Positions 9,433-19,280 are shown, counted from the first letter of the stretch. The stretch is 64,000 bases of DNA from an uncultured Planctomycetaceae bacterium (GCA_943787265.1 CALSLT010000022.1:1-64000), one strand, 5' to 3'. Notes: a model not told the origin generated them from the letters alone. Numbers and translations: made by a program.

Positions 9433-10338
9433 CTAAACAATATCAGCAAACTGGGATTCAGCTCGTCGGAACACTGCAAGTCCAATGATCATGAGTGTCA
9501 GGGATGTGACTCCAGCCTGAAGAAATAGCCAGTTCGGAATAGGTTGATCGAGAACTGCTCCTCGGAATCCAGCAATAATTGCAGTCATCGGGTTAAGGTG
9601 GACGAATCCCCATTTTGCCGCAGCGAGCGGTGCTGAAACTGGTTCTGATTGTTCACTCGCTTGTGTGGCAGATTGCTCTACTGTCGGAGATGTGGCAGTG
9701 AATTCGGATAGGTCCATATATACAGACGGAGTTGAGAACAGCCAAAGTTGGACAAGAAAAGGGACGGTGTATCGAAAGTCTCGAAATGAAACATTCATCG
9801 CAGCTATAAGAGCGCCGACTCCCGTTGCTGTCATTAAGCACAAGCCGATGGCGACCGGTGCTAATAGTAATGAGATGCCTGGTGAGGCTCCGTACCACAG
9901 CATGAGGACGACGAGAAGGCCAGCTGCAATGGCGAAGTCCAGCAAGGCAACTCCCATTGAAGCTAGCGGCACAAGGAGTCGTGGAAAATAGACCTTTGTA
10001 ATGACTGATCCGTTGTTGACGACGCTGTTACTGGCAGATGTGACGCATGAGGCAAAAAATTGCCAGAGTATTAGTCCTGTAAAAACGAAAACAGGGTATG
10101 CCGCATCACCAGAGCTGACATTGGCAACTCGTCGAAACAGGACAGTGAATACAATCATCATCATGAACGGTTGCAGGACTGCCCACGCCGCGCCGAGAAC
10201 GGTTTGCTTGTATCGCACTTTGACATCACGCCATGTGAAGTACCAAAGCAGCTCACGAAACTTCCAAAGTTCGCGAACATTTAATAGCTGCCAACCGGAT
10301 ACTGGCTGGTAAACAGTTGCTGCGGGGCCACTTGACAT
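9433..10338 (-). CDS. wzm: Polysaccharide ABC transporter permease (Wzm-type)
   Basis: A 301-residue ABC-2 type membrane protein. The N-terminal cytoplasmic part ends in YFTWRDVKVRYKQTVLGAAW, a hallmark of O-antigen/teichoic acid exporters, followed by about six hydrophobic segments and a 35-residue polar insertion rich in Ser, Thr and Glu near 205-240. It forms the channel that moves undecaprenyl-linked glycan across the inner membrane. It sits directly before the (frameshifted) ATPase gene and after the aminotransferase gene. The frame is intact, unlike its partner. Confidence 0.9.
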   Translation of the reverse strand: MSSGPAATVYQPVSGWQLLNVRELWKFRELLWYFTWRDVKVRYKQTVLGAAWAVLQPFMMMIVFTVLFRRVANVSSGDAAYPVFVFTGLILWQFFASCVTSASNSVVNNGSVITKVYFPRLLVPLASMGVALLDFAIAAGLLVVLMLWYGASPGISLLLAPVAIGLCLMTATGVGALIAAMNVSFRDFRYTVPFLVQLWLFSTPSVYMDLSEFTATSPTVEQSATQASEQSEPVSAPLAAAKWGFVHLNPMTAIIAGFRGAVLDQPIPNWLFLQAGVTSLTLMIIGLAVFRRAESQFADIV

Positions 10339-10392
10339 GTTATGCCTTGATGTAAACTCTGAATAGGCGACAGTTGATGCGTCGTTGTTGAC

Positions 10393-11517
10393 CTATGCTG
10401 CCTGCTTGGTGTTAGTTGTGATGGCGACGAGGGTTGCGGAAACGTGGCTCAGCTGTGTTTCAGTCAGTTCTGGTCCAATAGGGATTGCCATAGACTCCAG
10501 AGATGCTGCTTCCGACTGTGAAAGGCTTTGTGTGTGCTGGTCCTTGGCTGTGAAGCATTCTTGCGTATGAAGAGGTTTCGGGTAGTACACTGCACTCGCT
10601 ATTCCGTTCTTCTTTAGGTTAGCCATAACGTTGTCGCGTTGGGCGACTCGGATTACATACTGGTTGTAGACATGCCTGTCGTGGTCTGGTTTCGCTTGAG
10701 GGATGGCGCTGCATTCTGGAACTGCCAGGTCGTAGTGTGCTGCGTTTCTCTGGCGTCGGGCTGTCCAGTTATCCAGGTGTCGGAGCTTTACGGTCACAAT
10801 GGCAGCGTGAATGGTGTCGAGGCGGAAATTTCCGCCAATGACTTTGTGGAAGTATTTGGGTTTGGAGCCATGAAGGCGTAGTACTTTCAGGTGCTCTGCT
10901 CTTGTTGCGTCATTTGTGACTACCATGCCGCCGTCTCCTGCGCATCCGAGATTCTTCGCCGGGAAGAAGCTGAAGCACCCGTAGTGTCCGATGGAGCCAG
11001 CTCTGCGGCCTTTGTACTCGGCTCCGATCGCTTGTGCGGCGTCTTCTATGACAACGAGGCCGTGCGCTGTGGCGATATCCATGATCGGGTCCATGTCGGC
11101 CATTTGGCCAAATAGATGGACTGGGATGATTGCCTTGGTGCGCGGCGTTATTTTTTCCTCGATGAGGCTCGGGTCGATATTGAATGTGCTCGGGTCGATG
11201 TCGACGAAGATTGGTGTCGCCCCAAGTCGTGCGATGCATCCTGCTGTTGCGAAGAAGCTGTAAGATGTTGTTATTACTTCATCACCTGGGCCGATGTCTT
11301 CGGCCATGAGGGCGATTAATAGTGCGTCTGATCCCGAAGAAACTCCGATTCCAAAATCGCACTGGCTGTATTCAGCAATGGCCTTTTCGCATTCAGCGAC
11401 CTGTGGGCCCATAATGAAGTGCTGGCTGGTCATTACCTGCTGGATTGCGTCGTCGATTTCTTCCTTGATTGACTCGTATTGCAGTTTCAGGTCGAGCATG
11501 GGCACGGTTAGAGTCAT
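10393..11517 (-). CDS. wbpE: DegT/DnrJ/EryC1 family sugar aminotransferase (WbpE-like)
   Basis: A 374-residue PLP enzyme. The Schiff-base Lys is Lys188 in CFSFFPAKNLGCAGDGG, and the conserved acidic residue for the PLP nitrogen is Asp159 in VIEDAAQAIGAE. SGSDALLIAL (61-70) binds the cofactor phosphate. With WbpB and WbpD next to it, the likely reaction is amination of the 3-keto sugar UDP-3-keto-GlcNAcA to UDP-GlcNAc3NA. The specific role is inferred from neighbours, the fold class is clear. The frame is intact. The start ATG lies 79 bases after the wbpD stop. Confidence 0.88.
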   Translation of the reverse strand: MTLTVPMLDLKLQYESIKEEIDDAIQQVMTSQHFIMGPQVAECEKAIAEYSQCDFGIGVSSGSDALLIALMAEDIGPGDEVITTSYSFFATAGCIARLGATPIFVDIDPSTFNIDPSLIEEKITPRTKAIIPVHLFGQMADMDPIMDIATAHGLVVIEDAAQAIGAEYKGRRAGSIGHYGCFSFFPAKNLGCAGDGGMVVTNDATRAEHLKVLRLHGSKPKYFHKVIGGNFRLDTIHAAIVTVKLRHLDNWTARRQRNAAHYDLAVPECSAIPQAKPDHDRHVYNQYVIRVAQRDNVMANLKKNGIASAVYYPKPLHTQECFTAKDQHTQSLSQSEAASLESMAIPIGPELTETQLSHVSATLVAITTNTKQAA

Positions 11518-11596
11518 GAATCATTGTTCCGTGGAGGTTTGTAATGAGGGGGACAGGGGCGGAGTGAATTCAGATTGTCGAAAAAGGTCCTGGGGA

Positions 11597-12241
11597 CTAG
11601 CCCGCAAATAGCCGGGCTTTTTTGGCCTGATCTTGAATTTCACGATACGGTGTCTGCCCTGTAGCCATTTCAGCGGGAAGCGGATCGGATTCGGAGATGT
11701 CCAGACAGGTGAGGTTGCCGTTCTGGTTCTCACGGTACTTCAGGCTACTTTCTGGGCAGACGACAATTCCTGGTGTGCCTGAGTTCATCTTCTGTCCGTG
11801 GCGGCTCATCCATCCTGTTTGTCTTGCCGGATTTCCGACCATGAGTGCGTAGTCAGGAACGTCTTTTGTGACGACTGCCCCTGCGGCTATGAATGAGTAC
11901 TGTCCGACTTCGACTCCACAAACGATAGTCGCGTTTGCTCCGATGGTCGCCCCTCTTCGGATCGTGGTCTTTTCGTAGAGTTTTTTTCGGCTGACCTGCG
12001 AACGTGGATTGGACACATTTGTCAGGACGCAGCTTGGCCCGAGAAAGACGTCATCTTCGACGATCGTACCCGTGTAAACCGAGACGTTGTTCTGGATTTT
12101 GACTCTGTCGCCAATCGTGACTTCGGGGGAGATGCAACAGTTCTGTCCGATACTACAGTCATTGCCGATGACTGCTTCATTCATAACATGACTGTAATGC
12201 CAGACGGATGTCCCAGAGCCTATTGTTGCGAGACTGGTCAA
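11597..12241 (-). CDS. wbpD: Left-handed beta-helix N-acetyltransferase (WbpD-like)
   Basis: About 214 residues of hexapeptide repeats ([IV]-G-x4): IGNDCSIGQNCCISPEVTIG, then VKIQNNVSVYTGTIVEDDVF, then ATIGANATIVCG and FIAAGAVVTKDVPDYALMVG. A C-terminal tail includes the usual NPARQTGWMSRHG. The family acetylates the 3-amino group of UDP-GlcNAc3NA using acetyl-CoA. The first in-frame start after the upstream stop is TTG 12241; an ATG occurs only at codon 20. The repeat motif begins immediately, so TTG or a start lost to the nearby wbpB lesions are both possible. It forms one unit with wbpB and wbpE. Confidence 0.85.
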   Translation of the reverse strand: MTSLATIGSGTSVWHYSHVMNEAVIGNDCSIGQNCCISPEVTIGDRVKIQNNVSVYTGTIVEDDVFLGPSCVLTNVSNPRSQVSRKKLYEKTTIRRGATIGANATIVCGVEVGQYSFIAAGAVVTKDVPDYALMVGNPARQTGWMSRHGQKMNSGTPGIVVCPESSLKYRENQNGNLTCLDISESDPLPAEMATGQTPYREIQDQAKKARLFAG

Positions 12242-12274
12242 CTCTCGGCCGTCTCTGTGGATGCTTGCGGCTTC

Positions 12275-13292
12275 TCAGCGAGGGGCGGAGCCTCTGTGCA
12301 GGGGACGCTTCTGGGGGCTTGGCTGCCTGACTGGCGACTCGAGTTGCTTCTGGCTGGCGGCGAGGACCTTCAGGACGCGGAGCCCTTCTTCGCCGTCGGT
12401 TGATGGGGGGCGTTCTGAGTTTCGATGCTGTCGAGGAATGCTTTGCATTCCTGTTTCAGGGGCTCGGATTTCGGCAGGTCAACTGGCGACGGCGTCGGCT
12501 TTGATCGGCCGTCGGGATTCGGTCCTGCCAGTTGACCTTGTGTGGATAAAGGACAAGCTTGTCCTCGGCAGTGTCGTCGAAGACGGCCATTTGCTCTGAG
12601 CCGACGATGACCAGTCGCTGCTCCTTGAATGGGTGGAGCCAGCTGACGTGGATGTGAGCTTTTGCGCCGCTGCGGAACGCCATTTGAGTCATTGTAACGT
12701 CTGCGATATTACTGCTGACGTACGATGCGCCCTGACAGTCGATTGAGTCGGGCTCTTCGTCTAGAACACCAAGAATGACTGAAATGTCGTGAGGGGCGAA
12801 GCTCCAGAGGATATTTTCTTCAGTTCTGAATTTTCCGATGTTTAATCGATTGGAGTAGATGTAGTCGATTCGCCCTAGTTCCCCGTCGGTGATCAGTTTT
12901 TTTAGTGCGATAATGGCAGGGTGGTAATGCAGGATGTGGCCAACCATCAGTATTCGCTGGTGCGTTTCCGCAAGGGCAGTGAGCCGTTCTCCGTCGGATA
13001 CTGACAGTGACAGCGGCTTTTCGACGAAGCAATCTTTTCCTGAAGAGAGGACCTGTTCCGCAAGGCTCGCATGAGTGACCGCAGGAGTTGCAAGTACGAC
13101 TGCGTCGATTTCGTTATCAGCCAGGACGTCATCAAAAGATGTCGTGAATTGGACGCCAGGGTACTGGTTTTCGACGTCAATCTGTCGGGTTTCGTCTGCG
13201 TCGCAGACAGTGGCGAGTGATCCTAATTCGTAGAAGTTTCGAATTAAGTTTTTGCCCCAGTATCCAAATCCAACGACTGCAATGCGGGTCAT
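12275..13292 (-). pseudogene. wbpB: UDP-GlcNAcA 3-dehydrogenase (WbpB-like), frameshifted near its end
   Basis: Gfo/Idh/MocA oxidoreductase. The N-terminal NAD domain reads RIAVVGFGYWGKNLIRNFYE, followed by DCFVEKPLS (EKP motif near 97-99) and MVGHILHYHPA. The frame is good to DKLVLYPHKVNWQDR and breaks near 12515. The natural continuation is one frame over (DLPKSEPLKQECKAFLDSIE), and breaks again near 12420 to TDGEEGLRVLKVLAASQ, ending at 12275. The C-terminal part helps dimerisation and substrate binding, so loss of about 70 residues would probably inactivate it. It oxidises UDP-GlcNAcA at C3, the first of the WbpB-E-D steps. Two indels in 100 bases is notable. Confidence 0.88.
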
Positions 13293-13550
13293 AATCTGTC
13301 AATCCTTTGACGTTTAATACTGTTTCACGTGATGTCCGTGAACGGCGGAGTGCACCAGAGAAGGCAGCGTTCCTTGCTGCTGTTGGCGACTCTAAACTGC
13401 AGTCTGTAGCTGTTGGCGAATCAGTTGGTTGTGGTGGCCAATTCATTCCGGCTACTTAAGCGGAGTGATAATTCTGAATTGCAATTTCGTCAATAGACGA
13501 TTGAGTGCGTTTGACTGTCTCGAAGGTTGTGGCTCACATGAATGGCGGTG
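13293..13550. other. Intergenic gap before wbpB
   Basis: 258 bases without a gene. It holds short minus-strand open stretches only. A promoter for the wbpB-downstream unit could lie here, but no clear -35/-10 pair stands out. Confidence 0.4.
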
Positions 13551-14639
13551 CTACGCGGCTGGCTTGGAGCGTTTCGTGTAGTTCTCGCTCAGCCATTTTC
13601 GGTGTTGCTCGGTCTTGATTGCTTCGAGCCATTCGGAATTCTTGAGGTACCAGTCGACAGTCTTGCGGATGCCGGTGGCGAACGACTCGCTCGGGGTCCA
13701 GCCGAGTTCGTTGGCGATCCGGCTGGCATCGACAGCGTAGCGACGGTCGTGGCCAGGGCGATCTTCGACGAATTCGATCTGCTCGCGGTAGCTTTTGGTG
13801 TCATCTCGTGGTTGCAGTTCGTCCAACAGGTCGCAGATAGAATGGACGATGTCCATGTTCGGCATTTCGTTGTTTCCGCCGACATTGTACGTGCTGCCAA
13901 GTTCGCCAGCGGAGATTGCTCTGGAGATCGCGGCGCAGTGGTCGTCGACGTAGAGCCAGTCTCGGACTTGTTGACCGTCGCCGTAAATCGGAAGGGGTTT
14001 GCCGGCCAGGGCGTTCACGATCATTAGTGGGATCAGCTTTTCCGGAAACTGAAACGGGCCGTAGTTGTTTGAGCAGTTGGTTGTGATGACCGGAAAGTCG
14101 TAGGTGTGGAAGTACGACCGGGCCAGCAGGTCGGACGACGCTTTTGAGGCGGCGTAGGGCGAGTTTGGTGCGAACGGCGTAGTTTCAGTGAAGGCCGGGT
14201 CGGTTGCCGACAGGGTGCCGTAGACTTCGTCGGTGGAGACGTGCAGAAAGCGTCGCGACGCAAGGTTGTCGCCCCACACTGTTCTTGCGGCGTCGAGGAG
14301 TCGGAAGGTGCCAACGATGTTTGTGTCGATGAATGCTTCGGGGCCGGTAATCGAGCGGTCCACGTGGCTTTCAGCCGCAAAATGAACAATCGTGTCGATT
14401 TCTTTGTTATGGAGGATGGTCGTTACAAGGCTGCTGTCTGTGATGCTGCCCTGGGCGAACTCGTAGCGATTGTTGTCTGCGCAGCTGGTGAGTCCCAACT
14501 GGGAGCCTGCGTATGTCAGTGCGTCGAGGTTAGTGATCGTGACATCGGAGTTGGAGCTGAGCAGGTGCCGGATAAAGTTGCTGCCGATAAAACCGGCTCC
14601 TCCGGTCACTAGAATGTTATTTGGCGTAAAACTGTCCAT
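13551..14639 (-). CDS. rfbB: dTDP-glucose 4,6-dehydratase
   Basis: A 362-residue extended SDR enzyme. The NAD-binding GGAGFIGSNF is at 13-22, the catalytic TDE triad in HVSTDEVYGTL, and the YxxxK pair in YAASKAS. FPEKLIPLMI and the substrate-binding RDWLYVDDHC follow. It converts dTDP-glucose to dTDP-4-keto-6-deoxyglucose for deoxysugars such as rhamnose. No rmlA, rmlC or rmlD gene is in the window, so its partners must be elsewhere. It is the most upstream gene of the minus-strand polysaccharide block and its frame is intact. Confidence 0.93.
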   Translation of the reverse strand: MDSFTPNNILVTGGAGFIGSNFIRHLLSSNSDVTITNLDALTYAGSQLGLTSCADNNRYEFAQGSITDSSLVTTILHNKEIDTIVHFAAESHVDRSITGPEAFIDTNIVGTFRLLDAARTVWGDNLASRRFLHVSTDEVYGTLSATDPAFTETTPFAPNSPYAASKASSDLLARSYFHTYDFPVITTNCSNNYGPFQFPEKLIPLMIVNALAGKPLPIYGDGQQVRDWLYVDDHCAAISRAISAGELGSTYNVGGNNEMPNMDIVHSICDLLDELQPRDDTKSYREQIEFVEDRPGHDRRYAVDASRIANELGWTPSESFATGIRKTVDWYLKNSEWLEAIKTEQHRKWLSENYTKRSKPAA

Positions 14640-14893
14640 GTGAAATCCGTTTCTGCGTTCTGGTGTTCACGAACCCGTTGGCCATTATGGTCTGTCCTAG
14701 CCCGTTAAATGGCTCATCTGCACGATCAACGTAAATTGGACAACCAGTTCCTCAGATGCGTCAAGAGCTCTTTCTTACTTGCGGTTTGACGCTGTATTGA
14801 AGACGGCGAGAGCACTCACCTCCGGCTTCTCGCAGATTTACTACATTGCAATCGGCGTGGCCGCGAGGTCCTTTTATGGTCCGATTGGTGTCG

Positions 14894-16357
14894 TTACAGC
14901 AGTTCGTCGATCGGCTTGCCGCCGGGTAGGATCGGGATTGGGCGGCCTGCGTTCGTGATGGTGTGTCCTGATGGGTCGATTCCCAGGTGGTCGTACATAG
15001 TTGCCAGAACTTCCAGCGGGTCGACCGGGCGAGTCTTTGGGACTTCGCCTTTTGGGGTTGATTCGCCAATCACCTGTCCAACCTTTAGTCCGCCGCCAGC
15101 CATGAGGATGCTCATTAATGAGCCCCAGTGGTCGCGGCCGCCGGTTTTGTTGACTCGCGGAGTGCGTCCGAATTCGCCCCAGACGACCAGCATTACTTTG
15201 CGATCGAGGCCTCGTTCGTAGAGGTCTGTGATCAGGGCGGAAAGCATCTGGTCGAGCGGTGGCCCCGAGATGTCCATTCCACGCGACGGGCCGTCTGAGC
15301 CGTCGGTCGGTCGGTCGTCGTTGACGATGTTTCGATGCCAGTCCCAGCAAAGTGAATCGGGGGCCATGTTGAACGTCACGAACGTCACGCCCGATTCGAC
15401 CAGTCGTCTGGCCAGCAGCCCCATCTGCCCCCAGCGATGCCGGCCGTATCGATCGCGCGTCGCCTGCGACTCCTGAGTCAGGTCAAATGCTCGCCTCGCA
15501 GTGCCGCTGGTCACCATGTCCAGAGCTTGGCGGTTGAACTTGCTCACTCCGTCGATGGAGCCAATCGATTCGGCGTTTCGGGCGAACTGGTCGAGTTCGC
15601 TGAGCAGGGCTCGTCGGTCGTCGACTCGATCGATCGTGACATCGTTGGCAAGATTCAGGTTGGACGTTGCGGCGGTGATCTTTTCGTGCTGGTACGCCGA
15701 ACGAAACGGATCCTGCAGCAACGTAAATGGACTGTGATTGCTGCCGAGGTAGGACGACCCCATCACGGTGCCGATCACGGGGTTTCGTGTTTGCTCTTCG
15801 GACAGCAGAACGTACGGGGGCAGGCCAGGTTGGTTCGCTCCTCGAAACTTCGCGGTCAATGCGCCGGACGACGGGTGTGTCGTCTTTCCGGTGTCTCCGG
15901 AATAGCCAGTTGACAACCAGTGGGCTCCTACGAAATGTCCATTTGTTGTGTGCCGGACGGTTCGAATGACGGCGGCGCGGTCGAGCACCTGAGCTGTCAT
16001 CGGCAGCTTTTCGCACGCGAGAACTCCGGGCAATGCTGTTTGAATTGCCGAGTACGGGCCGCGGAATTCGGCCGGCGCGTGCGGTTTTGGATCCAGTGTT
16101 TCGAACTGGCTGGGGCCTCCGCCGAGCCAGATCTGGATTACGGCCGTGTCGCGAGTATCTGACGCGGATTCAGCCTGCAGGCGAACAACGTCGCTCAGTG
16201 CCAGGCCGGCACCGCCTGCCGACAGCGTCGACTGCATAAATCGACGGCGGCTGTGTGACTGCAGAATTGGCCGTTCTGTTCCCACATTGGCTCCAGAGGC
16301 TGAGTGAGGAGATACTCGGAGCAACCGACGGAAGTCGCATCGGTGCTCGTTGATCAT
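14894..16357 (-). CDS. DUF1501 family protein with Tat signal
   Basis: A 487-residue protein of the DUF1501 family, abundant in planctomycetes and related to the sulfatase/alkaline phosphatase fold. The twin-arginine signal SRRRFMQSTLSAGGAGLALS (36-55) implies folded export. Family motifs are IWLGGGPSQFETLDPKP, NGHFVGAHW, and near the end VWGEFGRTPRVNKTGGRDHW. It ends with a predicted metal-site-like HLGIDPSGHTI. The role is unknown; relatives usually sit beside PSD1 cytochrome-type proteins, but here it stands alone next to an M81 peptidase. Confidence 0.88.
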   Translation of the reverse strand: MINEHRCDFRRLLRVSPHSASGANVGTERPILQSHSRRRFMQSTLSAGGAGLALSDVVRLQAESASDTRDTAVIQIWLGGGPSQFETLDPKPHAPAEFRGPYSAIQTALPGVLACEKLPMTAQVLDRAAVIRTVRHTTNGHFVGAHWLSTGYSGDTGKTTHPSSGALTAKFRGANQPGLPPYVLLSEEQTRNPVIGTVMGSSYLGSNHSPFTLLQDPFRSAYQHEKITAATSNLNLANDVTIDRVDDRRALLSELDQFARNAESIGSIDGVSKFNRQALDMVTSGTARRAFDLTQESQATRDRYGRHRWGQMGLLARRLVESGVTFVTFNMAPDSLCWDWHRNIVNDDRPTDGSDGPSRGMDISGPPLDQMLSALITDLYERGLDRKVMLVVWGEFGRTPRVNKTGGRDHWGSLMSILMAGGGLKVGQVIGESTPKGEVPKTRPVDPLEVLATMYDHLGIDPSGHTITNAGRPIPILPGGKPIDELL

Positions 16358-16525
16358 TACACCCTACTATAGAATCCGTCTATTTGAAAATACGGGCTGA
16401 TCGCATCGGCGTCAGATGCACTGCCGGCGATCGATTCAGCGATCTTCCTCACGCTGGTGCTGGTGATGTCCGCGGCGGAGACTGTCGCGGCTGGGGCGGA
16501 CGGGCAGAAGCGACAGTGAGTTCGG

Positions 16526-18022
16526 TCAGGTTCTGCGAAAGATGTCCGCCACGGGCTGAAACTCAACGCCGTTGTCCAGCGGGAAGATGGGGCGTTCGCA
16601 GTTCGTATGCCCGAGGCTCTGCAGATTGGCGCTGGTTGCTCCGGGGCCGTCGACGTTGATCAGCTTCGCACACCAGTCGGCAAACATCTGCGGCTCACAG
16701 TGCGGCGATTTCACCACGACCAGATCGAACTGGCGTGGGTCTTGACCGTTTGCGTAGAACCACGAACGATCAAACAGATGAACCGGTCGGGTGCCGACGA
16801 CGATAGTGTGGCTTCCCGCCTCCAGCACCGCGGTGTTGCCAGAGTCCCACGGCCAGCCGAATGACTCGCTGCGGAACTTTCCATCCGAAAGTGATCGCAC
16901 TCTCGCGTCCACTTCGACTGGTTGATACCGGGCCGAGTCGAGTGCTCCACCGATCTTCGTACGGATTGTCGCTCCGACTCCGGCTTCGAATGCCTGACGG
17001 ACGGCCTCCGGATCGACGACCGGGGATAGTGATCGTCCCTGATAATTCTGTCGGATCAGCTCACTCAGGATCGCGTTGCTGTCGCCAGATGCTCCGGAGC
17101 TGGTCGCATCGGCAGCGTCCATCAGGACGACGGTTCCCGAGTCAATCGTTGCTGCGAGTTGAACGCTTTCTTCGAGACTGGTCAGTGGCACCCGCATCTT
17201 CTCGTGGTGCTTCCAGAATCGAGCAGCCAGGTCCAGAGCGTGTTGGCTAGCTGCAGTTTCGTCGCCGTCCATTACAACGATCGCGTTGGACCGCAATTCC
17301 GGAACGTCGGTAAACGGGTTTCCCCACATGACAGCGGCTGCCAGCCCGCCGTCGCTGGCTTCGATCGGTTGGGTGAGACGGATGCATTCGTTGATCGATC
17401 CGGATTCGGTGATCAGCTCGTCGCCTCGTGCCAACGCGGGGATCTTCACTCGAGCGGTCACTGGCCGAACGTCACCGGCCGCGAGTTTCGTCAGAAGTGA
17501 TGCGGCGCGAGCCCCGGTTTCGAAAAAATCGACGTGCGGGTACGTGTGGTAGACGACCACGGCGTCACTGTGCTGCAGCATGCGATCCGTCAGGATGCCG
17601 TGCAGATCGAGCGAAACCACAAAGGGCACGGACTCGCCAAGAATGCGGCGTGCTTCCTGCAGAAGGAATCCTTCGGGGTCGTTGTCCTGTTCCGCCTGCA
17701 TGGCTCCGTGCAGGCAGAAGTACGCGGCGTCTACCGGGCCGGCCTCCGACAGATTCTCCAGAAATTCATTACTGAGCCGAGTGAAGTCGGCAGCGGCGAG
17801 GATGCCTCCGGACGTGTTCGAACTGGCTCCGAAGGTCGGAACGCATTCCACGCTGTCATCCTGATCGAAAACGCTCAATGCGCCGGCGACTTCCTCGCTC
17901 ACGCCGCGGTGGTAGTCCAGCATGGCCTCGCCGCGGACGACTCGAAAGTCCTCGTAGTGACTGGGCACGGGGTTAAACGTGGAGACTTCCTGTTTGCATT
18001 CCGCAATGAGAACTCGTGTCAT
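16526..18022 (-). CDS. M81 family metallopeptidase (MlrC-like)
   Basis: A 498-residue protein with the MlrC/DUF1485 N-domain (RVLIAECKQEVSTFNPVPSH, GILAAADF, AYFCLHGAMQAE, SLDLHGILTDRM, YHTYPHVDFFETG) and the C-terminal MlrC domain (VLMDAADATSSGASGDS, KSPHCEPQMFADWC). The Asp and His residues in these motifs fit a zinc site. The named member opens linearised microcystin, but most homologues act on unknown small peptides or amides. It is followed on the same strand by nothing close, and the MFS transporter gene upstream (89-base gap) may feed it substrate. That link is inference. Confidence 0.88.
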   Translation of the reverse strand: MTRVLIAECKQEVSTFNPVPSHYEDFRVVRGEAMLDYHRGVSEEVAGALSVFDQDDSVECVPTFGASSNTSGGILAAADFTRLSNEFLENLSEAGPVDAAYFCLHGAMQAEQDNDPEGFLLQEARRILGESVPFVVSLDLHGILTDRMLQHSDAVVVYHTYPHVDFFETGARAASLLTKLAAGDVRPVTARVKIPALARGDELITESGSINECIRLTQPIEASDGGLAAAVMWGNPFTDVPELRSNAIVVMDGDETAASQHALDLAARFWKHHEKMRVPLTSLEESVQLAATIDSGTVVLMDAADATSSGASGDSNAILSELIRQNYQGRSLSPVVDPEAVRQAFEAGVGATIRTKIGGALDSARYQPVEVDARVRSLSDGKFRSESFGWPWDSGNTAVLEAGSHTIVVGTRPVHLFDRSWFYANGQDPRQFDLVVVKSPHCEPQMFADWCAKLINVDGPGATSANLQSLGHTNCERPIFPLDNGVEFQPVADIFRRT

Positions 18023-18110
18023 GGTCGGCTCACCTGATCAAGAACTGTCGGAGACGTTGCAACGTAGAATGTTGTCGTCGGAACGCGGTCGCTCGGCGAT
18101 CCAGTTCGAT

Positions 18111-19280
18111 CTATCCGTGTTGGGCATACAAGGCAACTGAAAGAGCAGTCAGCAGAACCGCACATCCAGTTGCAACCAGAAACGCCTTCTGAACGTTGCT
18201 GCGTTTTGCACAGTATCCGATAAGCATTGGCACGACCGTCCAGCCAATGCCGCCGATGGCGAAAAAGACTCCGACAGCGCGGCCGTGCAGCGGCACTTCG
18301 ACATTCGTCAGCAGAATGGCGATCAGTGTCGGGAAGATCGGACCGAGTATCAGCCCGGCGGCGATGATCATCACGCAGGTGGTCTTCGCTGCTCGGCTGA
18401 AAACCAGTCCGAGGGTGAAGGCAATGCACAACCCGCTCATGACGACCACCAGCAGAGTGTCCTGGCCGGCTGGCAGCAACAGAGCAGTGGCCAGTCGCGA
18501 ACCCATGAAGGTCAGCCAGAATGCGGACAACAGAGCCGACGCTTTTCCTTCGGCGACTCCGCGGTCCGTAACCAGTGTGGTTGCCCACGTCGCCGTCGCT
18601 GCTTCGATCGGAACGTGGCAAAAGAACGCCAGACAGCACAGCCACACAATCGGGTTTTCGACGAGTTTCGAAAGCCCGCCGGCAACACTGTCAGAAGGCT
18701 CTGCATAAATTCTGACCCAGTCCACGCCCCAACCTTGCAGCAACGGAACAATTGCCAGAGCTGCTAATAGAAGGAAGACAGCTTCGAATCTCATCCATCG
18801 AACGAGGGCTGCGACCAGCAGCGGCGTGAGAAACGCTCCCATGCCGAAAATGAAATCACCCATGTTCATCGCGTAGGAAATCCGCGACGCCGTTTCTTCA
18901 AGCGGAAGAAACGCGGGTGGAGACGTCACGTTGAGTACGTTGACGAGCGCCGACCAGCCGATCCCCAGCAACAAGACGGCCAACAAAGCGACTCGGTAGG
19001 TTTTCAATCGAGCCAGCATGATCAGGCTGATAATGACGACCAGAAACCCGCCACCGATCACTGCCTGCTTGCCGTTGACTCCGATGAGGTCAACCAGAAA
19101 TCCTGCCGCAAACACCATCGGGATAAGCGTCACGCCAAAGACGCTGACCAGTCCACCGACGCGGGCTTCGTCAATCTCCATCTTCCGAGCGAGTGGGACT
19201 TTCACACTGCCCAGCAATGCGTGACACATTCCAGCGACAGTCAGAGCGGAAATCTGCATCAGCGTCAGATTCGTATCCAT
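18111..19280 (-). CDS. MFS transporter
   Basis: A 389-residue membrane protein with about twelve hydrophobic segments and no signal peptide, consistent with the major facilitator superfamily. The first loop after helix 2 is DLIGVNGKQAV, weakly like the usual G-x3-D-R-x-G-R motif. The central loop carries DWVRIYAEPSDSVAGGLSKL. The substrate cannot be read from the sequence. Being next to, and in the same direction as, the M81 peptidase gene, it may be co-transcribed with it. Confidence 0.75.
   Translation of the reverse strand: MDTNLTLMQISALTVAGMCHALLGSVKVPLARKMEIDEARVGGLVSVFGVTLIPMVFAAGFLVDLIGVNGKQAVIGGGFLVVIISLIMLARLKTYRVALLAVLLLGIGWSALVNVLNVTSPPAFLPLEETASRISYAMNMGDFIFGMGAFLTPLLVAALVRWMRFEAVFLLLAALAIVPLLQGWGVDWVRIYAEPSDSVAGGLSKLVENPIVWLCCLAFFCHVPIEAATATWATTLVTDRGVAEGKASALLSAFWLTFMGSRLATALLLPAGQDTLLVVVMSGLCIAFTLGLVFSRAAKTTCVMIIAAGLILGPIFPTLIAILLTNVEVPLHGRAVGVFFAIGGIGWTVVPMLIGYCAKRSNVQKAFLVATGCAVLLTALSVALYAQHG

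Noticed and set aside
17534-18037. Plus-strand open frame of 167 codons opposite the M81 peptidase
   Set aside because: It mirrors the codon pattern of the minus-strand gene, which has full family motifs; the plus frame resembles nothing.
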